A DNA stretch of 64,000 nt from Streptomyces gobiensis. GTDB taxonomy: Bacteria; Actinomycetota; Actinomycetes; Streptomycetales; Streptomycetaceae. Location: positions 2,834,501 to 2,898,500 of the forward strand of contig NZ_CP086120.1 in the NCBI RefSeq assembly GCF_021216675.1, given 5' to 3'. Each line of letters begins with the position of its first letter. Position 1 is the first letter of the stretch. A model generated the notes under the pieces. That model ran no database searches, was not told the origin of the DNA, and worked only from the letters and a program-made list of their open reading frames with translations. A program made the translations under genes and the position numbers. Shown here one piece after another: positions 54,417 through 62,626 of the stretch.

Positions 54417-54448
54417 GCGGTCCGCCGGACGGCACGTAGGCTGGCCCG

Positions 54449-55255
54449 GTGACGAATCCGGAGACACAGGAGCAGACGCCGGAACCCGCCACGGACCGGT
54501 TGGAGCGGGCCGTAGGGGCGGCGGAGACCGCGCTGATCGAGTTTGAGATCGCGGTGGAGACCTTCCGGATCGAGGTGGAGAACTTTTCCCGGCTGCACCA
54601 TCAGCGGCTCGGCCCGATGTACGCGCGGCTGGATGAGCTGGACGCGCAGATCGCGGAGGCCGTCGCGGCGCGGTCCGGGGATCCGGAGGATCTGCGTAGG
54701 GCGAGTGAGGCGCGGGGCGCCGTGCTGCCGATGCCGGGGGTGGATGAGCTGTTCGGCGGCTGGATCCAGTCGGAGGGCCTGTCGCCGGAGGCTCAGGCGA
54801 TGCTCACCGAGCAGTCCGTGCGGCCGCCGGAGCGGGTACGGCCGAGCGAGGAGGCCCGCCGGATCTTCCGTGAGCTGGTGCGCAAGGCGCATCCGGATCT
54901 GGCCTCGGACGAGGCGGAGCGGGAGCGGCGCGATGCGTTCATCGTGCGGGTCAACCGGGCCTACGCGGATGGCGACGTGGCCGTACTGACCGAGCTCGCG
55001 GAGGAGTGGGCGGCCGGGCCGCAGCCTCAGCGGGCGCGGCTGAGCCGCAGCGAGGAGCTGTACGCCCGGCTGGAGTGGCTGGCGGAGCGCAAGGAGTGGC
55101 TGGCTCAGGTGGCGGCTGAGCTGGAGGAGAGCGCGATTGGTGCCATGCTGAAGATGGCGCCGGATGATCCTGATCAGTTGCTGAACGAGATCGGTGAGCA
55201 GTTGCTTGCGGATGTCGCGCAGCGGGAGGCGCGGCTGGCGGAGCTTGTTGGCTAG
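54449..55255 (+). CDS. J-domain-like protein
   Basis: 268 residues. Residues 1-80 form a coiled coil (LERAVGAAETALIEFEIAVE). The J-like segment has RRIFRELVRKAHPDLASDEA with the HPD motif, and FIVRVNRAYADGDVAVL. The C-terminal part is again helical and charged. It is likely a DnaK co-chaperone or a protein borrowing the J fold. The start has no clear Shine-Dalgarno. Confidence 0.8.
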   Translation: MTNPETQEQTPEPATDRLERAVGAAETALIEFEIAVETFRIEVENFSRLHHQRLGPMYARLDELDAQIAEAVAARSGDPEDLRRASEARGAVLPMPGVDELFGGWIQSEGLSPEAQAMLTEQSVRPPERVRPSEEARRIFRELVRKAHPDLASDEAERERRDAFIVRVNRAYADGDVAVLTELAEEWAAGPQPQRARLSRSEELYARLEWLAERKEWLAQVAAELEESAIGAMLKMAPDDPDQLLNEIGEQLLADVAQREARLAELVG

Positions 55256-55260
55256 CGCGG

Positions 55261-55440
55261 TGGGTTTCCCCTGTCCCGCCCCTTCCCGGAACCGGGGCTT
55301 CGCCCCGGGGCCCCGGGGCCCCGGGGCCCCGGGGCCCCGGGGGTGGCCGGTGCGGGACGGTGGCCGGGTGTTGTGCCCACCCTCCCCCAGCTACCGCTGG
55401 GCGGTGCCCCCACGCCCTGCGGAACGACTGCCCACAACGC
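55261..55440. repeat. Dispersed intergenic repeat, copy B, with (CCCCGGGG)5 tract
   Basis: Homologous to 44059-44193 (see shared blocks there). Here the octamer CCCCGGGG is repeated five times without interruption (55303-55342). The copy ends in GTGTTGTGCCCACC, a variable middle and CCCACAAC. It fills the gap between the J-domain and rhodanese genes and ends 30 bases before the rhodanese start. Confidence 0.8.
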
Positions 55441-55469
55441 GGTGTGCGTACTACGGAGAGGTTGGATCG

Positions 55470-55808
55470 ATGCAGTTTGGGGCGTTGCCTGCGGTGGAGG
55501 TCGGGGATGTTCCGGCCGATGGGTTCGTGCTGGATGTCCGGGAGGACGATGAGTGGGCGGCCGGGCACGCTGAGGGTGCGCTGCATGTGCCGATGTCCGG
55601 CTTTGTCGCCCGCCTCGGTGAGGTGACGGAGCAGGCCGGGGACCAGCGGATTTTTGTGGTCTGCCGGGTGGGTGGCCGCTCCGCGCAGGTGACTCAGTAT
55701 TTGGTGGGGCAGGGGTTTGACGCCGTGAACGTTGAGGGGGGCATGCAGGCCTGGGAAGCGGCCGGGCGGCCGTTGGTGGGGGACGTGGATCCGGCTTACG
55801 TGCTCTGA
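55470..55808 (+). CDS. Rhodanese-domain protein
   Basis: 112 residues from ATG 55470 (GGAGAGG eight bases upstream). One rhodanese domain: VLDVREDDEWAAGHAEGALH, the active-site Cys in FVVCRVGGRSAQV, and GFDAVNVEGGMQAWEAAGRP. It probably transfers sulfur or acts as a redox/phosphatase-like protein. The 3' end overlaps the convergent acyl-CoA dehydrogenase gene by 13 bases. Confidence 0.93.
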   Translation: MQFGALPAVEVGDVPADGFVLDVREDDEWAAGHAEGALHVPMSGFVARLGEVTEQAGDQRIFVVCRVGGRSAQVTQYLVGQGFDAVNVEGGMQAWEAAGRPLVGDVDPAYVL

Positions 55809-56878
55809 GCTGCCAGTAGCTCGCCGAGGGTTTCCTCGTGGGCCGCGGCGGGGCCCAGGGAGAGTTCCAGCTGCTTGGCCCAGGCGTGGTAGCGGTGCAG
55901 CGGATAGTCGGTGTCCGAGCCGAGGCCGCCGTGCAGATGCTGGGCGGTCTGGACCGTACGGCGTACCCCCTCGGCGGCCCAGATCTTCGCTACGGCGACC
56001 TCGGTGGGGGCCAGCCGCCAGGCCGCCTGCCATAGCGTGGCTTCCATCGCCCGTAGGTCGATATAGCGGTCGGCGGCCTGCATGGCGACCGCCTGGAAAG
56101 TGGCGACAGGGAAGCCGAACTGTTCGCGTTTGCTGGTGTATTCGCTGGTCATCAGCAGCACCATCTCGCCCAGACCGAGCGCCAGCGCACAGGTGCCGGT
56201 GGCCAGCAGCCGGTGCAGCCAGTCGGCGGCGCCCTCGGCGGTGATCATGGAGCCGGGGTCGGTACGGACCGTATCGAGGTGGAGCTCGGCATAGGGTTCA
56301 CCGCTGGTGGAGACCTGGGAGGCGAGGGTCAGGCCCTCGGCGGTGCGGGGGATCAGGGCGAGGACCGCGCGGCCCTCCGGGGTGTGCGCGGGGATGAGTA
56401 CGTGGTCGCAGGTACGGGCGTAGGGTACGGCGGTCTGGACGCCGTCCAGGAGCCAGGCGTCGCCCTCCCGGCGGGCCACGACCGCGCGTTCGGCCGGTTC
56501 ATGGCCGGTGCGGCCGTGCGCGGCGACGGTGACGGCCGCCTCGCCCCGGGCGATACGGGGCAGCAGCCCGTCGCGCAGCGCCTCGGAGCCGTACAGGCGG
56601 ATGGCGAGCGCGGCGGCGCCGGTTTCCAGCAGGGGCACCCGGGCCAGTACCTTCGCCGATTCGCGCAGGACCAGACAGAGCGCGATGGGGTCGGGGTCGA
56701 TCGGCAGGCTGATGAGGCCCGCGTCGGCGAGCTTGCCCCACAGGGCGCGGTCGAAGTCCGGGTCCACCGCGCCCGGCACCAGGGTAGGGCTGGGCACGCC
56801 GTCGGGGGCGACGCCGGAGAAGACGGCCCGGGCCGCCTCGACGGCCGCCTGCTGCTCCTCGGTGAAGCTGAAGTCCAC
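55796..56878 (-). CDS. Acyl-CoA dehydrogenase family protein
   Basis: 360 residues. FAD-enzyme motifs: MDFSFTEEQQAAVEAARAVF, the middle beta domain (TAVPYARTCDHVLIPAHT), and the C-terminal SKREQFGFPVATFQAVAMQA with AQHLHGGLGSDTDYPLHRYH. It is similar in size to the smaller subunits of mycobacterial heteromeric FadE enzymes, so it may need a partner. It lies 62 bases downstream of the paa operon on the same strand. Confidence 0.88.
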   Translation of the reverse strand: MDFSFTEEQQAAVEAARAVFSGVAPDGVPSPTLVPGAVDPDFDRALWGKLADAGLISLPIDPDPIALCLVLRESAKVLARVPLLETGAAALAIRLYGSEALRDGLLPRIARGEAAVTVAAHGRTGHEPAERAVVARREGDAWLLDGVQTAVPYARTCDHVLIPAHTPEGRAVLALIPRTAEGLTLASQVSTSGEPYAELHLDTVRTDPGSMITAEGAADWLHRLLATGTCALALGLGEMVLLMTSEYTSKREQFGFPVATFQAVAMQAADRYIDLRAMEATLWQAAWRLAPTEVAVAKIWAAEGVRRTVQTAQHLHGGLGSDTDYPLHRYHAWAKQLELSLGPAAAHEETLGELLAAQST

Positions 56879-56940
56879 TGCTCGCCCCTTTCATTCCTGT
56901 GCTGACGGCCCGTCAGGTCAGGGGCGTCAGGTTAGGGGTG

Positions 56941-57987
56941 TCAGGCGTCGAAGTCCACCTCGACGGACCCGGTCACCGGATGGGACTGGCAGGCCAGCAC
57001 ATAGCCCGCGTCCAGCTCCTCCCGCTCCAGCGCGAAGTTACGGTCCATCCGCACCTCGCCGCTCAGCAGCCGCACCCGGCAGGTGCCGCAGACCCCGCCC
57101 TTGCAGGCGTACGGGGCGTCAGCGCGGTTGCGCAGCACCGTTTCCAGTACCGTTTCGCCGTCCTGGACCGGCCAGCTGCCGCTGCGGCCGTCCAGGGTCG
57201 CGGTCACCGTGGAGCCGCCGGGCGAGGTCCAGGTACGGGGGGCCGCCGGGGCGTCGGCGGCATGGAAGATCTCCTGGTGGATACGGTCTTCGGCCACCCC
57301 GAGTCCGGTCAGCGCCCGCTGCGCGCCCTGAATGAGTCCATACGGCCCGCACAGGAACCAGCCGTCGACCTCCGTCACCGGCAGCAGCGCCGGGAGCAGC
57401 GCGGCGAGCCGCTCCGTGTCCAGCCGTCCGGAGGGCAGGCCCGTCTGCTGTTCCTCACGGGAGAAGGTGTGCACCAGCTGGAAGCGGTCGGGGAAGCGGT
57501 CCTTGAGGTCGGCGACCTCCTCCAGGAACATCGCCGCCGCCACGGTGCGGTCGCTGCGGATGAGGCAGAAGCGGGCGGTGGGCTCGCGCTCCAGCAGGGT
57601 CGTGGCGATGGAGAGCACCGGGGTGATGCCGCTGCCGCCGACAATGGCGGCGAAGTGCCCGGGGCGCGGCTCAAGGACGAAGCGGCCCATAGGCGGCATG
57701 ACCTCGACGGTGTCGCCGACGGCGAGCTCCTTGAGGGCGAAGGTGGAGAAGGAGCCGTCCTCGATCAGCCGGATGCCGATCCGCAGGACCGGGTCGGCGG
57801 TGGCCGCGGTGCAGATGGAGTAGGAGCGCCGTATCTCCTCGCCGTCGGCGATCCGGCGCAGGTTGAGGTGCTGGCCGGGGGTGTGGCGGAAGGTTTCCCG
57901 CAGCTGTGGCGGCACCGCGAAAGTGACGGCCACGGAGTCATCGGTGAGCTGTTCGACCTCGGCGACCCGGAGCGGATGAAAGATCAC
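56941..57987 (-). CDS. paaE: Phenylacetyl-CoA epoxidase reductase PaaE
   Basis: 348 residues. FAD/NAD ferredoxin reductase domain: RRSYSICTAA (FAD), GGSGITPVLSIATTLL and CGPYGLIQGAQRAL. The C-terminal 2Fe-2S ferredoxin is CKGGVCGTCRVRLL with the fourth Cys in VLACQSHPVTG. It passes electrons from NADPH to the PaaAC oxygenase. Last gene of paaABCDE, overlapping paaD by four bases. Confidence 0.95.
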   Translation of the reverse strand: MIFHPLRVAEVEQLTDDSVAVTFAVPPQLRETFRHTPGQHLNLRRIADGEEIRRSYSICTAATADPVLRIGIRLIEDGSFSTFALKELAVGDTVEVMPPMGRFVLEPRPGHFAAIVGGSGITPVLSIATTLLEREPTARFCLIRSDRTVAAAMFLEEVADLKDRFPDRFQLVHTFSREEQQTGLPSGRLDTERLAALLPALLPVTEVDGWFLCGPYGLIQGAQRALTGLGVAEDRIHQEIFHAADAPAAPRTWTSPGGSTVTATLDGRSGSWPVQDGETVLETVLRNRADAPYACKGGVCGTCRVRLLSGEVRMDRNFALEREELDAGYVLACQSHPVTGSVEVDFDA

Positions 57988-58478
57988 TGGAGCTCCTTGA
58001 AGTGGTCGAAGGGCTCGCGGCAGGACTCACAGCGGCGCAGGGCCTTGCAGGCGGTGGAGGAGAAGCGGCTCAGCAGGGTGGTGTCCGTGGACCCGCACTG
58101 CGGGCAGCGGATGGCGAGATCAACGGTGACGGGGCCGGGGGCGGGGCCGGTGGGCCGGGGCGGGGCTATGCCGGACTCGGCCAGCTTGCGGCGGCCTTCG
58201 GCCGTGATGTCATCCGTGGACCAGGCCGGGGCGAGCACCCTGCGCACGGAGACCTCCGGGATGCCGTGGTCGCGCAGGACGCGTTCGATGTCCGCTGACA
58301 TGGCTTCGACGGCGGGGCAGCCGGTGTAGGTCGGGGTCAGCTCGACCTCGACCCGGCCGGGGCCGGTGAGGCGCAGACCGCGCAGGACGCCCAGCTCGGC
58401 CAGGGTGATCACCGGCAGCTCGGGGTCCGGGACCGCGCCCGCCAGCTGCCGCAGCTCCTCCTCAAGGGCCGTCACCAT
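57984..58478 (-). CDS. paaD: Phenylacetyl-CoA epoxidase subunit PaaD
   Basis: 164 residues from ATG 58478. The MIP18/DUF59 fold shows VPDPELPVITLAELGVLRGL and TPTYTGCPAVEAMSADIERV. The C-terminus has a Cys-rich zinc ribbon (CPQCGS, CRxCE-like RRCESCREPF). PaaD is thought to help iron-sulfur assembly of PaaE. It overlaps paaC and paaE. Confidence 0.94.
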   Translation of the reverse strand: MVTALEEELRQLAGAVPDPELPVITLAELGVLRGLRLTGPGRVEVELTPTYTGCPAVEAMSADIERVLRDHGIPEVSVRRVLAPAWSTDDITAEGRRKLAESGIAPPRPTGPAPGPVTVDLAIRCPQCGSTDTTLLSRFSSTACKALRRCESCREPFDHFKELQ

Positions 58479-59176
58479 GACGCCCCCGGGTGGCTGCGGT
58501 GCAGATGCTGCATCTCGGCGAGCAGGAGGCCGAAGGGCTCGGTGTGGATGCCCTGGCGGCCCGCGCCCGCCGCCCACGGGCTCTGCCGCGGGCCCTCGGG
58601 CAGCTTCAGTGTGGCCTGCTCGACGATGGCGGTGACGCTGTTCGTCCAGGTGGCCTGAAGGGCGTCCCAGTTGACCTCCAGCCCCTCCACGGGCTGGAAG
58701 AGCTCACCGGTGTACCGCCACAGGGTGTCCAGGCCGCGCTGCATCCGTTCGTGGCTCTCCTCGGTACCGTCGCCCAGCCGCAGCGTCCAGTGCTCGGCGT
58801 GGTCGCGGTGGTACGCGGTCTCCTTCACCGCCTTGCCGGCCAGTGCGGCGATGGGCTCCTCACCACCGGCCAGCTCCCCGTACAGCAGCTCCTGATAGGT
58901 GGAGAAGTACAGCTGCCGGGCGATGGTCTGGGCGAAGTCGCCATTGGGCTGCTCCACCAGCTGAACGTTGCGGAAGGAGCGTTCCTCGCGCAGATACGCC
59001 AGCCGGTCCTCCTCGCCGACCAGCGAGAGCAGCGTACGGGCCTGCCCCAGCAGGTCCAGCGCGATATTGGCGAGTGCGACCTCCTCCTCCAGAACGGGGG
59101 CGTGGCCCGCCCACTCCCCCAGCCGGTGGGAGATGATCAGGGCGTCGTCCCCAAGTGCCAGGGCTGCCTTGCTCAT
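58472..59176 (-). CDS. paaC: Phenylacetyl-CoA epoxidase subunit PaaC
   Basis: 234 residues. The ferritin-like helical bundle starts LALGDDALIISHRLGEWAGH and has EEVALANIALDLLGQARTLL and KAVKETAYHRDHAEHWTLRL. PaaC is the structural partner of the catalytic PaaA subunit. It overlaps paaD by seven bases and paaB by four. Confidence 0.95.
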   Translation of the reverse strand: MSKAALALGDDALIISHRLGEWAGHAPVLEEEVALANIALDLLGQARTLLSLVGEEDRLAYLREERSFRNVQLVEQPNGDFAQTIARQLYFSTYQELLYGELAGGEEPIAALAGKAVKETAYHRDHAEHWTLRLGDGTEESHERMQRGLDTLWRYTGELFQPVEGLEVNWDALQATWTNSVTAIVEQATLKLPEGPRQSPWAAGAGRQGIHTEPFGLLLAEMQHLHRSHPGASW

Positions 59177-59460
59177 AGGTTTCGCACCCCCTCGGGGACC
59201 TCGTAGAAGGTGGGATGGCGGTAGGGCTTGTCGGCAGCGGGCTCGAAGAAGGGGTCCTTCTCGTCCGGGGAGGAGGCGGTGATCCCGGCGGACGGCACCA
59301 CCCAGATGGATACGCCCTCGCCCCGGCGGGTGTAGAGATCCCGGGCGTTACGCAGCGCCATTTCCGCGTCGGGGGCGTGCAGGCTCCCCGCGTGGGTGTG
59401 TGACAGGCCCCGCCTGCCGCGGACGAAGACCTCCCACAGCGGCCAGTCACTGCTGCTCAT
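59173..59460 (-). CDS. paaB: Phenylacetyl-CoA epoxidase subunit PaaB
   Basis: 95 residues: [59 protein letters not shown]. This is the full PaaB family signature. PaaB bridges PaaAC heterodimers. It overlaps paaA and paaC by four bases each. Confidence 0.96.
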   Translation of the reverse strand: MSSSDWPLWEVFVRGRRGLSHTHAGSLHAPDAEMALRNARDLYTRRGEGVSIWVVPSAGITASSPDEKDPFFEPAADKPYRHPTFYEVPEGVRNL

Positions 59461-60473
59461 CGCTCGTCCCCCTTCACCTGCTGAGTGGCGTGCTCGGCGG
59501 TGTGCTTGGTGGCGTAGGCCGTCGCCGCCTCACGTACCCAGGCGCCGTTCTCATGGGCCCGTCGCCGTTGGGTGATCCGCTGCTCATTGCAGGGGCCGTT
59601 GCCCTTCAGCACGCTGTGGAACTCCGCCCAGTCGATGGGGCCGAAGTCGTAGTGCCCGCGCTCCTCGTTCCAGGCCAGCTCCGGGTCGGGGAGGGTCAGG
59701 CCCAGCGCCTCGGCCTGAGGGACGCAGATGTCGACAAAGCGCTGGCGCAGTTCGTCGTTCGAGTGCCGCTTGATCTTCCAGGCCATCGACTGCGCGGAGT
59801 GCGCGGACTCGTCGTCGGGCGGGCCGAACATCATCAGCGAGGGCCACCACCAGCGGTTCACGGCGTCCTGTGCCATCTCGTGCTGGGCTTCGGTGCCCCG
59901 GCTGAGGGCCAGCAGCAGCTCGTATCCCTGGCGTTGGTGGAAGGACTCCTCCTTGCAGATACGGACCATCGCACGGGCGTACGGACCGTAGGAGCAGCGG
60001 CACAGCGGCACCTGATTGGTGATGGCCGCGCCGTCCACCAGCCAGCCGATGGCGCCGACGTCGGCCCAGGTCAGCGTGGGGTAGTTAAAGATCGAGGAGT
60101 ACTTCTGGCGGCCGCTGTGCAGCTTGTCGAGCAGCTCAGCGCGGCCGGTGCCCAGGGTCTCGGCGGCGCTGTAGAGATACAGCCCGTGCCCGGCCTCGTC
60201 CTGGACCTTCGCCATCAGGATCGCCTTGCGGCGCAGTGAGGGCGCGCGGGTGATCCAGTTTGCCTCGGGCTGCATGCCGATGATCTCGGAGTGCGCGTGC
60301 TGGGCGATCTGGCGCACCAGGGTGGCCCGGTAGGCGTCCGGCATCCAGTCGCGTGGCTCGATCCGCTCATCCGCCGCGACGGCGGTCTCGAAGGCGGCCG
60401 CGAAGGCGGATTCATCCGCCCCGGACCCTCCAGAACCTGCTCCGGGATCCCGTTCCGGCAGCACTGTCGTCAT
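59457..60473 (-). CDS. paaA: Phenylacetyl-CoA epoxidase catalytic subunit PaaA
   Basis: 338 residues from ATG 60473 (AGGGAG seven bases upstream); a start at 60551 would run through the operator. The diiron site lies in the four-helix bundle, with [35 protein letters not shown] and [14 protein letters not shown]. It epoxidises the ring of phenylacetyl-CoA. First gene of paaABCDE; an 18-base palindrome at 60501-60518 lies just upstream. Confidence 0.96.
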   Translation of the reverse strand: MTTVLPERDPGAGSGGSGADESAFAAAFETAVAADERIEPRDWMPDAYRATLVRQIAQHAHSEIIGMQPEANWITRAPSLRRKAILMAKVQDEAGHGLYLYSAAETLGTGRAELLDKLHSGRQKYSSIFNYPTLTWADVGAIGWLVDGAAITNQVPLCRCSYGPYARAMVRICKEESFHQRQGYELLLALSRGTEAQHEMAQDAVNRWWWPSLMMFGPPDDESAHSAQSMAWKIKRHSNDELRQRFVDICVPQAEALGLTLPDPELAWNEERGHYDFGPIDWAEFHSVLKGNGPCNEQRITQRRRAHENGAWVREAATAYATKHTAEHATQQVKGDER

Positions 60474-60500
60474 GCTGAGCTCCCTTGCCCGAGCCGACCA

Positions 60501-60518
60501 ACCGACCGATCGTTCGGT
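60501..60518. promoter_or_regulatory. Candidate TetR/PaaR-type operator upstream of paaA
   Basis: ACCGACCGATCGTTCGGT is an 18-base palindrome with one mismatch per half-site (ACCGACCGA against ACCGAACGA). It ends 28 bases before the paaA start. TetR-family repressors of aromatic-CoA pathways bind such sites and release them on binding the CoA thioester. No TetR gene is in the window. It lies in the 123-base gap between paaA and the divergent DUF5819 gene, so it may act on both. Confidence 0.6.
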
Positions 60519-60596
60519 CCAATGGTGGGCGGCGGCGCTACAGGGTGTCAAGAGAATGACTAACCTCTGGGGAGCGGATCGAGGGAACGGGCAGGG

Positions 60597-61277
60597 ATGG
60601 AGTCAGAAGCTGAGGCGCGAGAGGGCGCCCCGAACAGTGGGGTGATGGCCCTCTCGCCATCGTCACGGGTGATCCTGGCGATCGCCGTCGCGGTGGCCGC
60701 GGTGGCCGTCGCGGTCCACCTCGGCATGATCTTCCTTCATGTCGCGCCGTCGAACACACTCACCAAGCAGCACGGCGCCACGATCGACAGATACGTGTAC
60801 CCGGAGTACGAGCAGAACTGGAAGCTGTTCGCCCCCAACCCACTGCAGCAGAACATAGCCGTGCACGCCCGTGCCGACATCCGTAAGCCCGATGGGGTAC
60901 TGGAGCGGACCGGCTGGGTCAATCTCACCGCCATCGACGCCGAGAACATACGCGGAAGCTTCGCCCCCAGCCATATCTCGCAGAACGAACTCCGCCGTGC
61001 CTGGGACTTCTTCAACAACTCCCATGACACGGACAACAAGCGCACGGGTCTGCGCGGCGAACTCTCCGAGGCGTATCTCAAGCGGATCGTGCTGCTGCGG
61101 CTCGCCACCGGGGCGCGGACGGCGCCCGATGAGGTGCGGCAGATCCAGGTCCGCTCCGCGACCAGCGCGGTCTCCCCGCCACCGTGGAGCGGGGAGAAGG
61201 TCGATACCGAGACCAAGTACCGGGTGCTGCCCTGGTGGCCGGTGACCGACGAGGACATTCCCGGGGGTGCGCGATGA
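60597..61277 (+). CDS. DUF5819 membrane-anchored protein
   Basis: 226 residues. An N-terminal membrane helix ([20 protein letters not shown]) is followed by an extracellular domain with [40 protein letters not shown] and a YRVLPWWPV end. The WxLFAPxP phrase is typical of this family. It is coupled to the following HTTM gene (ATGA overlap), a pairing I recall from other Streptomyces. Function unknown. Confidence 0.88.
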   Translation: MESEAEAREGAPNSGVMALSPSSRVILAIAVAVAAVAVAVHLGMIFLHVAPSNTLTKQHGATIDRYVYPEYEQNWKLFAPNPLQQNIAVHARADIRKPDGVLERTGWVNLTAIDAENIRGSFAPSHISQNELRRAWDFFNNSHDTDNKRTGLRGELSEAYLKRIVLLRLATGARTAPDEVRQIQVRSATSAVSPPPWSGEKVDTETKYRVLPWWPVTDEDIPGGAR

Positions 61278-62572
61278 CACCGCAGACGGCCGTTCCCAGG
61301 CCCGTGCCCCCCAAGGCCAAGCTCAGCGCCCGCTTCGACGGAGCGCTCATCCGGGGCTTCTCCAAGATCACCGGGCAGGCCCTGGGTCCGTATCAGACCG
61401 CGATCGTCCGGATCGGCTTCGCCTTCACCTGGCTGGTCTTCCTGCTGCGTGAGTTCCCGCACCGCCATGAGCTCTACGGCCCGGACTCGCCCTGGAGCTG
61501 GGCGCTCGCCGAGCGGCTGGTCGAGGGCAACCGGGCCTTTACGGTGCTGCTGTGGACCGACAGCGGTGTCTGGTTCGAGACGGTCTATCTGCTGGCCATC
61601 GCGGCCAGCGTCGGCCTGCTGCTGGGCTGGCGCACCCGTGGCATGTCGGTGCTTTTCATGATCGGCGTGCTGTCGTTGCAGAACCGCAGCGTGTTCATGG
61701 GAGACGGCGGCGACAACGTCATCCATCTGCTGGCGATGTATCTCGTACTCACCCGCTGCGGCCAGGTCTGGTCGCTGGACGCCCGCCGGGCCCGGCGCGA
61801 CCCCGGGGCACAGAACCCCGACATCACCGGCATCCTGCTGTGGACGGCGTCCGGCATCGTCCTGGCCCTCGCCACCGGACTGGGCTTGCTGACCTGGTTC
61901 GACAGCCAGGGCGGGCCGCTGCCGCTGCTCGGCTGGGCACCGGTTCTCTGGACGCTGTGGTGCATATACGCGGCGTGGTGGGCACTGCGCCGCTTCGCCC
62001 CCCGCGAACCACGGGCCGTCTGTGACGCGCTGGCGAATCTCGTGCACAACGGCGCCCTCTTCGTGATCATCGTCGAAGTCTGTCTGATCTACGCCACGGC
62101 GGGCTGGTACAAGGTCCAGGGGTCCCGCTGGCAGGACGGCACCGCCGTCTACTACCCCATGCATCTGGACTACTTCGCCCCCTGGCCCGCCCTCTCCGAG
62201 GCCCTGGGCAACAGCGGCCTGATCATCCTGATCCTCACCTACGGCACCGTGATCGTGCAGGTCGCCTTCCCCTTCACCCTCTTCAACCGGCGCGTGAAGA
62301 ACGTGCTGCTCGCGGTGATGATCCTGGAACACGCCTCGATCGCGGTGATCCTGGGACTGCCCTTCTTCTCTCTGGCGATGATCGCCGCCGACGCGGTCTT
62401 CCTGCCGACGGCGTTCCTGCTGTGGCTGGGCGCGCGGTCCAGTGGGCTCCTGGGACGGTTCCGCCGTCGGCCTCCGCAGGCCCCGGCCGTCCCCCGCCCA
62501 CGGTCCCCGGTCGTGCCGGACCCGGACCTGGACCCGGAACCGGACGCGGAGCGGGTGAGTCACCGCCCGTAG
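61274..62572 (+). CDS. HTTM-domain membrane protein
   Basis: 432 residues with about 8-10 transmembrane helices. HTTM (vitamin K gamma-carboxylase-like) motifs: VRIGFAFTWLVFLLREFPHR, FMGDGGDNVIHLLAMYLVLT and VCLIYATAGWYKVQGSRWQD with GTAVYYPMHLDYF. The C-terminus is Pro-rich (PAVPRPRSPVVPDPDLDPEP). It overlaps the DUF5819 stop. Such pairs may modify or assemble secreted proteins; no substrate is known. Confidence 0.88.
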   Translation: MTPQTAVPRPVPPKAKLSARFDGALIRGFSKITGQALGPYQTAIVRIGFAFTWLVFLLREFPHRHELYGPDSPWSWALAERLVEGNRAFTVLLWTDSGVWFETVYLLAIAASVGLLLGWRTRGMSVLFMIGVLSLQNRSVFMGDGGDNVIHLLAMYLVLTRCGQVWSLDARRARRDPGAQNPDITGILLWTASGIVLALATGLGLLTWFDSQGGPLPLLGWAPVLWTLWCIYAAWWALRRFAPREPRAVCDALANLVHNGALFVIIVEVCLIYATAGWYKVQGSRWQDGTAVYYPMHLDYFAPWPALSEALGNSGLIILILTYGTVIVQVAFPFTLFNRRVKNVLLAVMILEHASIAVILGLPFFSLAMIAADAVFLPTAFLLWLGARSSGLLGRFRRRPPQAPAVPRPRSPVVPDPDLDPEPDAERVSHRP

Positions 62573-62626
62573 GCAGCACTCACCCGCACCGCACTTCACC
62601 GGTCACCAGGCACCGGTAGTCACCGG

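Noticed and set aside
60737..62599. A 620-codon open frame on the minus strand across the DUF5819 and HTTM genes
   Set aside because: Antisense shadow, with a low-complexity composition unlike a real protein.
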